64,000 bases of DNA. Source: Saussurea involucrata (taxonomy: Eukaryota; Streptophyta; Magnoliopsida; Asterales; Asteraceae). The stretch is taken from contig CM066321.1 of the NCBI GenBank assembly GCA_033807775.1, positions 250,158,422 through 250,222,421 of the forward strand, given 5' to 3'. Positions 21,723-32,794 of the stretch are shown here, piece by piece. The position numbers and the translations under genes were made by a program. Numbering within the stretch: the stretch's first letter is position 1; the number at the start of each line of letters is the position of its first letter. A model generated the notes under the pieces. It did no database searches. It saw nothing but the letters and a program-made list of their open reading frames with translations, and was not told the origin of the DNA.

Positions 21723-24700
21723 TTATTTTACAGAAGCAGTTTGTGCCAATTTGGTATCTTGACTCCGGATGCTCAAGGCACATGACTGGCGATAGAAGTT
21801 TACTATCCACGTACAAAGAAACACACGATGGTGGATCTGTAACTTTTGGAGACAACAAGAAGGGACACATCAAAGGCTATGGAGTCATACAGAAGGAAAA
21901 CGTCTCTGTATACAAAGTTGCATATGTGAATGGCCTTAAACACAACCTACTCAGTGTAAGTCAACTCTGTGATATAGGATTTGATGTCTTATTCAAAAGA
22001 ACTTTCTGCTCTCTGCAAAGTGAAGACACAGGAATGGAACTTCTGCGAGCCGAAAGAAGAGGTGATCTGTATCTAATGAATTTCAGTTCCAAGAACAAGG
22101 ACAAAGTTTGCCTTGTAGCCTGCAAAAGTGAGGAAGCCTGGTTATGGCATAACAGGTTCTGTCACTTGAACTTTCACACCTTGGATAAACTGGTCAAACT
22201 TGATCTAGTTAAAGGGTTGCCTAATGTTAAATTTAATAAAGATCACTTGTATTCTGCCAGTGAAATGGGAAAACTCAGAAGAGCTTCCCACAGAGGCAAA
22301 ACAGATGTGTCTTGCACTAGACATCTGTACATGCTTCATGTTGACCTCTGTGGTCCCATTGCCATACAGAGCCTAGGTGGCAAGAAATACATACTTGTCT
22401 TAATTGATGAGTATTCGCGTTTCACATGGGTTGAATTTGTTCGAAAGAAATCAGATGTTCCAATCATCTTGATAAATCTAATGAAAAGAGTCCAAGTTCT
22501 TTATGAATGCAGAATACAGAAGTTAAGAAGTGACAATGGCACATAATTTAAAAACTCTGTCATTGAAGCCTATCTTTCTACAGAAGGAATATCACAGAAC
22601 TTCTCTGCCGCACGCACTCCACAACAGAACGGCGTAGTCGAAAGAAAGAATCGAACGCCTGTGGAGGCCTCAAGAGCTATGCTATCAGCATGCGGATTAC
22701 CGATGAACTTTTGGGCAGAAGCGATTTCTACTGCTTGTTATACACAGAATCGTTCAACCATTGTGAAAAGACACCTCAAGACTCCTTACGAATTAATCAA
22801 CAAAAGGCGGCCAAACATCAAATTTTTCCATGTGTTCGGATGTAAATGCTTTGTTTTAAACGACATAGATTCCAGAGGAAAGTTTGAGGTAAAAGCTGAC
22901 GAAGGCAAATTCATTGGATACTCTGCCACTTCCAAAGCCTACAGAGCATTCCTTACAAGGTCTCGCAAAATTGTAGAAAGCATCAATGTTTCTTTTGATG
23001 ATTCATTCCAGAAGACTTCTGAACAAATCAGTTAAGAACTCGGACTTAAAGGGGAATCCTCTGGCATCTCACAAGCAAAAGAAGACTTAAATCTTCTATT
23101 TTTAGAGATGTTCCAGGATGACATTGATCCCTCTGTTGAAACCATCAGAGCTTCTGAAGAACCATCTTCCATCGGTCAAAATCCAACATGTATGACTCTA
23201 ACTCGACCAAATAATGCTTCATCTTCTTCTGTAAATTCTACAGATGCAAATGCCGAGGTAGAGATCGCAGAAGATGAAACAACAAGGAAAACGACCAAAG
23301 AAGCTGCTGAAAATCAAACTTCACAATCCACAGAGGAACCAATTACAGAGGATATAGAGGACCAAGTCTATACGTCCTCAGAGGAACAAACTCCACCACC
23401 TCTCATACCAATCATTCCACAAGCTGTAGGATCAACTACAAAGGCACGCACTACTACAGAGGCTATACAAGAAGAAGAAGAACAACAAGAAGCCTCTGAA
23501 GAAAGATTCGATGACATTGGTGACCACCTTCCACGCACAACTAAGTGGACAAAAAGCCATCCTCCAAGCCAAATAATCGGCGAACCTTCTAACACGATAA
23601 AAACCAGGTCTGCCACTGCTAATTTTTGTTTCTTTACAAATTTTATTAGTGTGATAGAACCAAAGAAGATTTCTGAAGCCCTAGATGACCCAAACTGGGT
23701 AGACGCCATGCAAGAAGAGCTTATGCAGTTTGAGCGTAACAGAGTATGGACTTTAGTACCTCTGCCACGAGGGAAACAGGCCATTGGGACTAAGTGGGTC
23801 TACAGAAATAAGAAGGATGAAGATGGAGTGGTCATCAGAAACAAAGCACGATTAGTGGCCAAGGGATATAGACAAGAAGAAGGCATAGACTACGATGAGA
23901 CTTTTGCCCCTGTCGCACGGCTCGAAGCAATAAGAATATTCTTAGCCTTCGCAGCCCACAGAGGATTTAAAGTCTATCAGATGGACGTAAAATCAGCTTT
24001 TCTCAACGGTGAAATCCAAGAAGAGGTTTACGTAAATCAGCCACCAGGGTTTGAAAGCTCAAAGTTCCCAAGGCATGTATACTACCTTGAAAAGGCTCTG
24101 TACGGACTGAAACAGGCTCCAAGAGCATGGTACGAACAACTTTCTACTTTTCTTCTAGTCAATGGCTACGACAGAGGTACAACAGATACTACCTTATTCT
24201 ATAAACGTAAAAACAGTGAAATAATGCTTGTACAAATCTATGTGGACGACATAATTTTTGGGTCTACTAATACAAAAGAGTGCAAAAGTTTTGAAAAACT
24301 CATGCAGAGTGAGTTTGAAATGAGTATGATGGGAGAATTAACATTCTTCCTCGGACTCCAAGTCAAACAATCATCAGAAGGAATTTTTATAAATCATGCC
24401 AAATATGTCTCTGACATTCTTTGCAAATATAGCCTTTCTGATACCTCTGCAATAAAAACTCCAATGGCCACTGGAAATAAGTTATCCTTAGATCCAGATG
24501 GCATCTCTGTAGAATGCACTCTCTATAGAGGCATGATTGGATCTCTGTTATACTTAACTGCAAGCAGACCTGACATTATGCATGCCACATGTCTTTGTGC
24601 ACGTTATCAAGCTAATCCTAAAAAATCACATTATGATGCTGTTAAGAGAATCTTTAGATACTTAAAGGGGACCAAAAATCTTGGTCTCTGGTATCCACAG

Positions 24701-25183
24701 AACTCTGGCTTTTGTCTTAAAGCTTATACAGATTCAGACTATGGAGGATGCATGCTCGACAGAAAGAGTACCTCTGGGAGTTGTCAATTCCTAGGTGGTA
24801 AGCTAGTTAGTTGGACCTCCAAAAAGCAGAACTGTGTATCAACATCTACGGCAGAAGCTGAATACGTTGCTGTTGCTAGCTGTTGTTCTCAGGTTCTGTG
24901 GATGAAGACTCAGCTAAAAGACTACGACCACATTCTATTCAAAATACCCATCTTCTGTGATTCCAAAAGTGCCATTGCCATCTCTGCCAATCCTGTGCAA
25001 CATTCCAAAACCAAGCATATCGATGCAAGGTACCAATTCTTGAAACATCATGTTGAACACGGTACAATCGAGATGCATTTCGTACCCACAGAATATCAAC
25101 TCGCGGACTTATTCACCAAAGCATTAGACGAGAAAAGATTCAATTTCTTGGTGGGTAAGTTAGGAATGATTAATATGACGTGA
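21719..25183 (+). pseudogene. pol: Copia A pol: protease, integrase, reverse transcriptase, RNase H
   Basis: One continuous frame. Protease motif is YLDSGCSRHMTG. The GAG-pre-integrase region has WLWHNRFCHLNFH, but the paired cysteines expected after it read YSAS instead of CSAC in B, so the zinc site is lost. Integrase core residues are visible (HVDLCGP, RSDNGT, QQNGVVERKNR). RT spans about 23690-24420 with IYVDDIIFGS. RNase H has TDSDYGG, AEAEYVA and CDSKSA. In-frame stops are TAA at 22544 (directly after RSDNGT; also present in B) and TAA at 23033. RT-RNase H (23108-25183) is undamaged. The domain order PR-IN-RT-RH defines Ty1/copia. Confidence 0.95.
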
Positions 25184-26504
25184 AAATCCTCTGTAAGTAT
25201 AGCTTTATCTTCTGTGAGTAAGTATATATTTCTACTACTTTATTTAAATGCTTTGATTGATTTCTTTCTGTATGTAAATTCTCAATCTTAAATAGTTCTT
25301 GATATCATAGAGCTTCTGTGGGTCTGCTCAGAACCTTTGACGACCCCCACAGAACCTCTGTAAAAACATGACCTATGTTCTATGCAAAACTTATCATTTT
25401 TTTGATCCAAGCATAGGTCAAGGGGGAGCAAAAGGAAATTACTTGATCTACAGAGGTGATTAGATCAAGGGGGAGCAAACGGGACCTTGAAATAATCTAC
25501 AGAGGTTAAATCTTTTAAGGGGAACCAAAGAAGAGTGTCGATGAATCTATATCGACAGAAGTCAGACATCACTGCCGAGAAAAGAAGAACCAAAAAGGTA
25601 TGTGTCTCGTACAAAAGGTTTTTGAAAACAGTTTTCTGGGACACAAATTGTCAAATATGTCCTAAATATACTATGAATAACATGCCAAAAATCAAAAGAT
25701 CAAAAAGTGTCATAAAATTCAAGTTATGAGAAATTTGAGGTCATAGAGCCTCTGCTGAGCTCAACAGAGGCTCTGCAAGAAATATGCTCTGTGATCGCAA
25801 ATTTAACCTCTATCGATCTTTTGGAATGTTATCTCGGAAACCGAATACACACACCAGGACCTTCACGAACAAAACTTTTTCCATAACAGTTTTTTTCGGA
25901 CACCAACTTTCAAATATGTCCGAAAAACGTTTCTGAGTACAAATCAAAACTTGGATGATCAAAATCGTTGATAGATTTTTAGTTATAAGAAATTTTCTTT
26001 CATAGAGCTTCTGCTGGCCCTGACAGAGCTTCTACAAGTTACTACAGACCCTCAAAACCTCTGAACGAAATTTCTTCACTAAAATCCTATTAATCCTCTA
26101 CAATGCCTTTACAAATGTTTTGGTTAAAGAAGAACCTACAGAGTCATGATAACAATGAGATATATGAGGCAATGAACATCAAGTTTTTCAAAATTACAGA
26201 AGCTTCTGTAAACCACAGAGGTTCTGTCAATATGCAACTTGGGCATTTCTGTAAAAATAACGGTTACTTTTAACTGAGAGTGAATTTCATATATCTAAGA
26301 ACAACCCCACGCGCCCAGCATTAATGGGCCGCGCACGACGTCCTGTCATCCTCTGACATGGCCTACGTGTCTCTTTTTCATTGGGCGTACATGGAACGTT
26401 TTCTACGGAAAGTTGAACCCGCCGTTCTAACTCAAGTACGGATTCCAAATATCTATCCATTGCCATATATTTTCACTCTTCCAAATTCTACCATTTTACA
26501 CTCA
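25184..26504 (+). other. Spacer between pol and the 3' ORF of copia A, dense in family motifs
   Basis: Non-coding. It carries polypurine-like AAGGGGGAGCA at 25420 and 25467. It also has many copies of the family palindrome: CAGAACCTCTG (25350), CAGAGGCTCTG (25765), CAGAAGCTTCTG (26197-26208, a perfect 12-bp palindrome), CAGAGGTTCTG (26216). The last 230 bp hold promoter-like words (ACGACGTC, CTACGTGTC, a CCAAT box as ATTGG at 26380) that are conserved in B. Two T-rich blocks containing 'aaaacagttttctgggac' recur in B. Confidence 0.8.
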
Positions 26505-26511
26505 TATAAAA
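26505..26511 (+). promoter_or_regulatory. TATA box of a probable internal promoter upstream of the A 3' ORF
   Basis: TATAAAA in the context CTCATATAAAACCCAAG, 95 bp before the 3' ORF ATG. B has AGTATAAAACCCAAG at the same place. A transcript starting about 30 bp downstream would have a short leader (with TCTTCTCCGGCGAA) and the ATG at 26606 first in frame. Conserved box and spacing; transcription is inferred. Confidence 0.6.
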
Positions 26512-26605
26512 CCCAAGCTTACCTTCTCATAAAACCTTTACAAACTCTCATTCTTCTCCGGCGAAACCCTGCAAACGCTTGCAAGAATCCTATTCTTCTT
26601 ACCAA

Positions 26606-29600
26606 ATGGCTTCATCTTCTCAAGCTATCTCCCCTGCACACTCTCCGGTGAACTCACCAGAACACTCACCTGCTCATTCTGAACATTCAGAAAACCCCCA
26701 TCTCGCCAAAAATATTGAACAAGAAGATTCCGACGACACAACAGACTTTGCTCCGACCACATATCTTCAAAACTTTATAGCAAAGGATCATTTCGAAAAG
26801 GTACTGCCAATCAAATCCAACAATTGCTATTTGGTCCCCTCACCCACTGCTTTCGGCGAAGTCCATGCCATTCTTCTGCACATAATGGAAAATCATATAC
26901 TCTTCCCTCTACTTTCAAGAACCCCAAAGAAAATACATGTTAGGTATTTGAACCAATTTTGGCAGAGTTGCAGATATGATAAAGATGATTCTTTGATCAA
27001 AGGGTACATCTCTAAGCCGGACAACTCAGAGCATCTGGAACTCAAATTTAATAGAACAATGTTCTCTCTGGAGTTCAATTTACCAACTAGAGGTCTTCTG
27101 GGATTGAAAAAATATGCAGAACAACCTACAGACGACGAGCTCTGTCGTTTTGTAGAAATGCTTGGGTACAACACCCATCTGAGGAAAAGAAATGACTTCC
27201 GTAGAGGCAGACTACAACCTCTGTGGAACACCTTGTTTTCGATCCTCAACAAATGCCTGACAGGGAAGATAGGCAGCATTGATCAAAGCTCGCATCAGAT
27301 CTTAACCATCATGTATGTGGTCTACTACGATCTCCCACTCGATTACTCGACCATCATGCTGCAGGAGATCATCAATACAATCGACAGAAAGAACAACACC
27401 CTAAAGGCTAAAGAGACTGATCCCACATATCTACCGCCTCTGCAATTCCAAAGAATCTTGGGAGTTCTGTTCGAAGCTCTGCTAATGATGCAGAAATGGC
27501 CAATGGACGGACCAATTCCAAAACAGTTCCCGATGAACAAGAACATCCCCACCGATCATACAGAAGGCTACAACCACTGCAGACCTCTTTCAAAAAGGCT
27601 TCTGAAATATGCCACGAATAAAACCCTTAAGCAAGAGTATATACGCGATCACAGGACTCCAGAACCGAGCCCTGTGACACCCCCGCGTTTAGGTGTCCCC
27701 TTAGGAACAATAGTTGTAGAACCCCTCTCTGCAAAATCGAAGAAGAAGAAACTGGCAAAACATTTGGAAATCCAACGAAGTTTTATGGCCAAACGTGACA
27801 AGCTCATAGGAAAGAGATCTTCTAAAGCCTCTGCCTCTACCCCAAAAACAAAGAAGAGGAAAACTGCAGAAGGCACCTCTACAAACATTGCAGAAGATCA
27901 ACCTTCACCTCCTCATGCCACAGAAGTTGGCTCCTCTGCTCCTCCCTCTTCTCCAAAACCAAAGAAAAGAAAATCAAAACCCACAGAAGAAGGAGCACCA
28001 AAACCCAAGAGGAGGAAGACCAAAAAGAAGCATGGAAAATCACTTGATCAAATGGTTACCATCGCAGAAGAGGCAGCTGCAGAAGTGGTTGAAGAAGAGG
28101 TCGCAGGAACCCGGGTCGAAGATACTGCAGAAGAAGAAACTGCAGAAGTCGAAGTTGCAGAAGAGGGATATCAATCACCTTATGAATCCCCAGATCGATT
28201 CGCTCATCAAGGCAGCTTGAATGATTTTCTTCAACACCCTGAAATTGCCAACACCCTAAATACAGCTGGGTGGACGGCACAACCACTTGACCACCACACC
28301 TCAGAAGAACAAGACTTCTCTATCTCTGGAATTGACACCAATCTGCAAGAAGATGATCAAACCCCCAGAGATCAACCATCTGAAACCCCTAACATTCTAC
28401 AGAACCCCTTCATCCAACATGGACTGGACGTCCACAGAAAGAGTCCAAACCAGGCCTCAGAAGCTGAGTGGAATAGAGAAGAGGTTACAGAGGTTTTAGA
28501 AAGAATATGAGGAAAAGAAAAAGAAAAAGAAAAAGGTGTCGAAGGTATAGAGGTCTCAGAGGTAGATTCTGATGAAGAAGAAGCTGACCAAATCCGGAAA
28601 GGTCTATATCATCCACATGTCATGCAATTATACGGCTCTCATCCAATGTACGACTTTTTAGTCACAGAGGAAGAAACAAGAAAAGATGCCGAAGTTGCAG
28701 AAGGCACACATCCCTCACCCCCTCCCAGTGCAACCTACACATCTAACTCCGCAGGTCTAGCTGCAGAAGGAGTTATTGAAAAAGAGCAGCACAGCTCGAT
28801 CCAAACCCAACCCATCCAGCCAGAGGTCACTCTTTCGACTTCTGCGCCCACATAAACCGGGGAATCCATTCCTAGGGAGTCTCCTCAGAGAGACTCACCT
28901 ATAGTTCGTGATCAATCGCCCCATATTACATCAGAAAATCCTACAGAGGAATTCATTTCCTCTGCCACGCACAAATTAGGGCCAACACTTCTTTCAGAGA
29001 GAAGTAGTGAGCACATAGACGAAGAGACTCTAGACAAGTCTCCAAGTCAACAGAAGAACATTCCGATACCCGCCTCTGGAGTGGATTTGGACACTGTTCT
29101 TCCCAGAACTTCTGTAGAGACTGAAACTCTTGTTTCTTCTCAAAGATCAGATGGAAATCCTTCCACCCCCATCGTACAAACAAGGGTGAACGAAGGTGTC
29201 CCAGGAGCAGGTACTCACTCTGGAGACGAATGTGTTCCTCCAGAGGTTACAACAGGGACACAAGTATCAAGGGATGAGTTCCAAACCCTTGTCACCTCTG
29301 TGAACCAAACCATGAAAGAATTGCAAAGCTCTTTCACATCTTTTGCAGAGACAACATCAACAGCCTTACGAAATCTAAACACCAAAATGGACAATCTGTC
29401 CACAGAGGTGAAATCCGCCATAACAGAGATGAAGTCTTCTGCTCAAACAACTCCCACAACTACAGCCACTTCTGCTGCTAAAGATTTCGGAATAGCTGCA
29501 ACATCTGCATTCAAGGAATCAATCAAGCATTTCCTTGAACAAATGAACAAGCAATCCAACAAATCACAGAGCCTCACACCTACAGATCTACAGAAGGCTC

Positions 29601-31788
29601 TGCAAAACGTTTAAGCAGAAGCAATGCGCAACACAATACTGATGCAGCCAAAAGACTACATGACCAGAGCACAGCTAATAGAGCTCGGGCAGAATCTGAT
29701 AAACCAGGTCACAGAAGTCATCGTCTCCTTCACTTCTGCAAACGCCAACTACGTTAAAGAATTCAGAAAAAGTGTCGGCAAAATGCGCTTCAACACAGAA
29801 GCAGAGCATGCAAATCTATTCGGCCTCTGTGATGATGTGTGCGCAAAGTTGATGGCCGCAGGAGCAGAACTACCAAAGAAACCTAAAGCGTCTTGCAGAG
29901 CAGAGGGTACTTCTGATAAGGGTCAGGATGACTCTGATGATGACCATCCTGGTCCATCAGATCATCCTGAGGGGGAGAATACAAGGGAGAAAGCTACTAG
30001 CAGAGGACTTCCAGAAGCACCAATAGCCGCAGAACCCATCAACCAAGCCCTTCCAAAACAAACCCAACAACAACAAACTCAACAGACCACAGAGCCAACA
30101 CCCATCTCTGTAGAATCAACTGCTGAAGAAACCCATGTACCAGAAACTGCTCAACAAACCACAGAGGCAACAACCACCCCTGTGGTAATCATCTTGGAAG
30201 AAAGTCCTTCAAACCAACAACCCGGAGGAACAGAAGCTCAAAAGACCACAGAGGCAACACCCACCTCTGTGGAATTCCCTACAAGGTATGGAGTAGATGT
30301 TCAACATCTGTCATCCTCCACAGAAGAAGATCTTCCCTCCCAAACTACAAAACAAACAGAAAAACACCAATCCATCCCAAGAAGAAAGTCTATTGCCCAC
30401 AAACCAAAAAGAGCAACGACATCTTCTTCTTATGTTCTAAGGAATATGCACAAAACAATGACTGAACGAATGGCGCAGAGAGAAGAAGAAAGGCACAGGT
30501 TCACATTAGCTTTCAAAATGGCAAGAAGATTTGATATCCAACCTTCACCAACAGAAACTGAGCTCACAGAAGAAGTCACCAAAGAACCTCCAACAAAGGT
30601 TACAGAGCAAATCAAGCCAACAAAACCAACGCCACAAAAGTCCTCTCAAACACAAGTGTCAAAACCTACAGAGGCAACTCCCATCATTCCAACAGAAGCA
30701 CCAACAATCAAACCTACAGAAGCAACAGGTTCTGCACCTCCAAAAGCCAAAGACAAGGGAAAGGAAAAAATGACAGAAGAGCCCAAGAAAAAGAAATCAG
30801 TGCCCAAACCTACAGAAAAACTGATGAAGAGCTCCATTGATGCCTTTCAAACTCCAAAGCCTGAAGAAGAGGACTGGGCATATGGATTAAAGCCCTGTCA
30901 GACATTCCACTTACTGGCAGAGCTGCAAAAGTTGTTCAACAGATGGAGAGTCTCAGAAGACAAGTACCACCACATGGTCCAACATATGAAGAAATGGAAG
31001 AAGTGGTGTACAAATATCTCTACAAACAACCCTTTCAAAACCTCCATCCAACAGACCAAATCACAAATCCGAACATCAGAGAAGAATTTGAGAACATCTT
31101 CAGCAGAACAAAGCCAAGAACCAAAGCAGAAGTCTTCTCAATTCATAAAATCAAAAAGGTAATCTTCTGCAGGTTCTCCTTCACAAGAACCTATCCAAGA
31201 GTCAGATACAATCTTTACAGAGTCAAAAGGGTAAACAATTCAGAAACCACCTTCGCTGATGCTGACATAAGGAATCTGAATCCCTATGATCTACCTGAAC
31301 TTCTGCAATGGACGAAGGACAACTACAACACAGAGCCAAACACCAGAGCCTATCAAGTGTTGAGAAAAGCAATGAGGGAAAGGCTTCTAATCTACAGTCT
31401 GACAGACTTTCAGCTGGGAAAGGATCTTGGTCTTAAACATCTGAATCTACGACCACCAGAGGATCGCTGCCCACCTGACGCCATGCCCAACTCAATCATT
31501 ACAGAACCAAGATTCGGGTTAGTATTTCAAAACCCACAAGGCGAAGTCAAACTTTTTATAAGCATGGATTGTCAGAAGTACGCAACTAGTACTCTAAACA
31601 AGTTCAGAGCAACCCTTGTAAAATACAGAGATACCGATCAAATGGATAGAGACGCTGTAGATACCCTTATCAGAGAGATTGATGCTACAATACGCTTAAG
31701 AGAACTCTGCATCAGTTTCTACAAAGATATCAGAGAAGTCGGAAGAGACAACAGAAGCTTCAACGATTTCAAAGACGCCAAAATCTGA
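26606..31788 (+). pseudogene. Long 3' accessory ORF of copia A (function unknown)
   Basis: Starts MASSSQAISP at 26606 (B starts MASSSNIQ). The first part, roughly residues 45-330, is a well-conserved globular domain (VRYLNQFWQ, LKFNRTMFSL, DELCRFVEMLGYN, FRRGRL-PLWNTLFSILN, IMY-VYYDLPLDYS). Next come a TPEPSPVTPPRLGVPL block, a basic cluster KPKRRKTKKKHGKS (28001; nuclear-localisation-like), acidic repeats, a coiled coil (MKELQSS...LNTKMDNLSTEV), Thr/Pro/Glu-rich sequence and a conserved C-terminal domain (NLNPYDLPELLQWTK, LTDFQLGKDLG, MDCQKYATSTL, CISFYKDIRE). Damage: in-frame stops at 28508, 28853 and 29612 and one frameshift near 30900-30945. Not an RT, integrase or standard envelope; no signal peptide or membrane segment was seen. 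The C-terminal module recalls large hypothetical proteins of Asteraceae retroelements. Confidence 0.85.
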
Positions 31789-31962
31789 TTCTCAAACAAC
31801 CAATCTCTGCAAACCATGTTAAAGTATATCTTTCATTGTACTCAAATATAAAATGCCTCTGGCATACTTCTAAATGAAAGAACTTTCGAGGTATTGTTTA
31901 ACCTCTGTTTTATCTAACTTAGCCTAACTTAACTCAAGTTCAAATTTTTTATTTTTCACTAC

Positions 31963-31974
31963 TTAGGGGGAGAT
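31963..31974 (+). promoter_or_regulatory. Polypurine tract of copia A
   Basis: TTAGGGGGAGAT immediately before the 3' LTR; plus-strand primer site. Confidence 0.9.
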
Positions 31975-32794
31975 TGTTAGCTTCAATCTTCCTAATCATA
32001 GAAGTATTTAGAAGTAGTGAAAAATAGGCTAAGTAAAGAAAGCCTCTTACAGAGGCTCTGCCGAACTTACCGAGAGATCAAGGTCAAGAAGCTACAGAAG
32101 CTAAAGAGGCGTCCTACAGAAGCTCTGTCATACGCACAAAGAAGACCAAAGACTCGGAATCCGGTGAAGACTGCTCTACAAAGGACCAGACCGCAGAACC
32201 TCTGTAACACTTTACAGAGCCTCTGTGGTCCTCTCTAAAAGACCTGAAGATATTTATAATATCTTGCTACTGTTACTGGACCTGTTCATCAACTTGCATA
32301 GTAGCATGCCCTGTCCATATTCAACGTGTCAAACTCTGATTGGATTCAATAGGGCTTAGTACATAATAGACGTCTGCTGCATTAAATGCAATACAGCACG
32401 TCCAACTATTCATGCCATCTGTTCCACTATTCATACCGTCCGTTATGAATAGTAGCTTATGCTTTATGGTCACCTTAGAGTAGTATATAAGGAAGACTCG
32501 TGTTGAGTTCTTCCTAAATCGAGAATCAAGAGACAAAAACATCAAGAACATAGCTTATATACTTTGAGAGTCATATCTGTTTTAAAAGCTTTGCTTACTC
32601 ACTGTTCTTAAATCTATTCTTGATATATATATATTCAGTAAACTTTGAGATATTATTTCCTGTTCACTGTTTATTTATAGTGTGTTCTAAAACAATCAAA
32701 CATATCTATTAGATCTTCAAATACGCTTCCGCATCAAACTTAAACTTGAACTAATAGATCTGATAATCTTGTTTAAAACAAACGTGAACCAACA
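31975..32794 (+). repeat. 3' LTR of copia A
   Basis: TGTTAGCTTCAATC...GAACCAACA, 820 bp, about 2.3% different from the 5' LTR by my count. Followed by CTTAG, the target duplication, and then gypsy G1 pol. Confidence 0.95.

Larger units (their letters stand above)
12535..32794 (+). mobile_element. Copia element A, 20.3 kb (about 15.3 kb without the G2 insertion)
   Basis: LTRs 12535-13356 and 31975-32794 (about 20 differences in 820 bp), target duplication CTTAG on both sides (12530-12534, 32795-32799), PBS at 13359 and PPT at 31963. Internal order is gag, two zinc knuckles, coiled-coil spacer, PR-IN-RT-RH, non-coding spacer, and a 5.2-kb 3' ORF. The size and extra 3' ORF recall the Sirevirus branch of plant copia elements; this assignment is inference. 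G2 interrupts gag. RT-RNase H is intact in one frame, but gag and the 3' ORF carry frameshifts or stops. Confidence 0.95.

Noticed and set aside
23368..23784. Long minus-strand ORFs opposite pol and the 3' ORF (also 26893-27279, 40286-40669, 44004-44342, 45293-45745)
   Set aside because: Antisense shadows of well-identified retroelement coding frames, with no domain of their own.
26606..31788. 3' ORF as a classical envelope gene
   Set aside because: No signal peptide, transmembrane segment or fusion-peptide-like stretch seen; the basic cluster and coiled coil suggest an intracellular protein.
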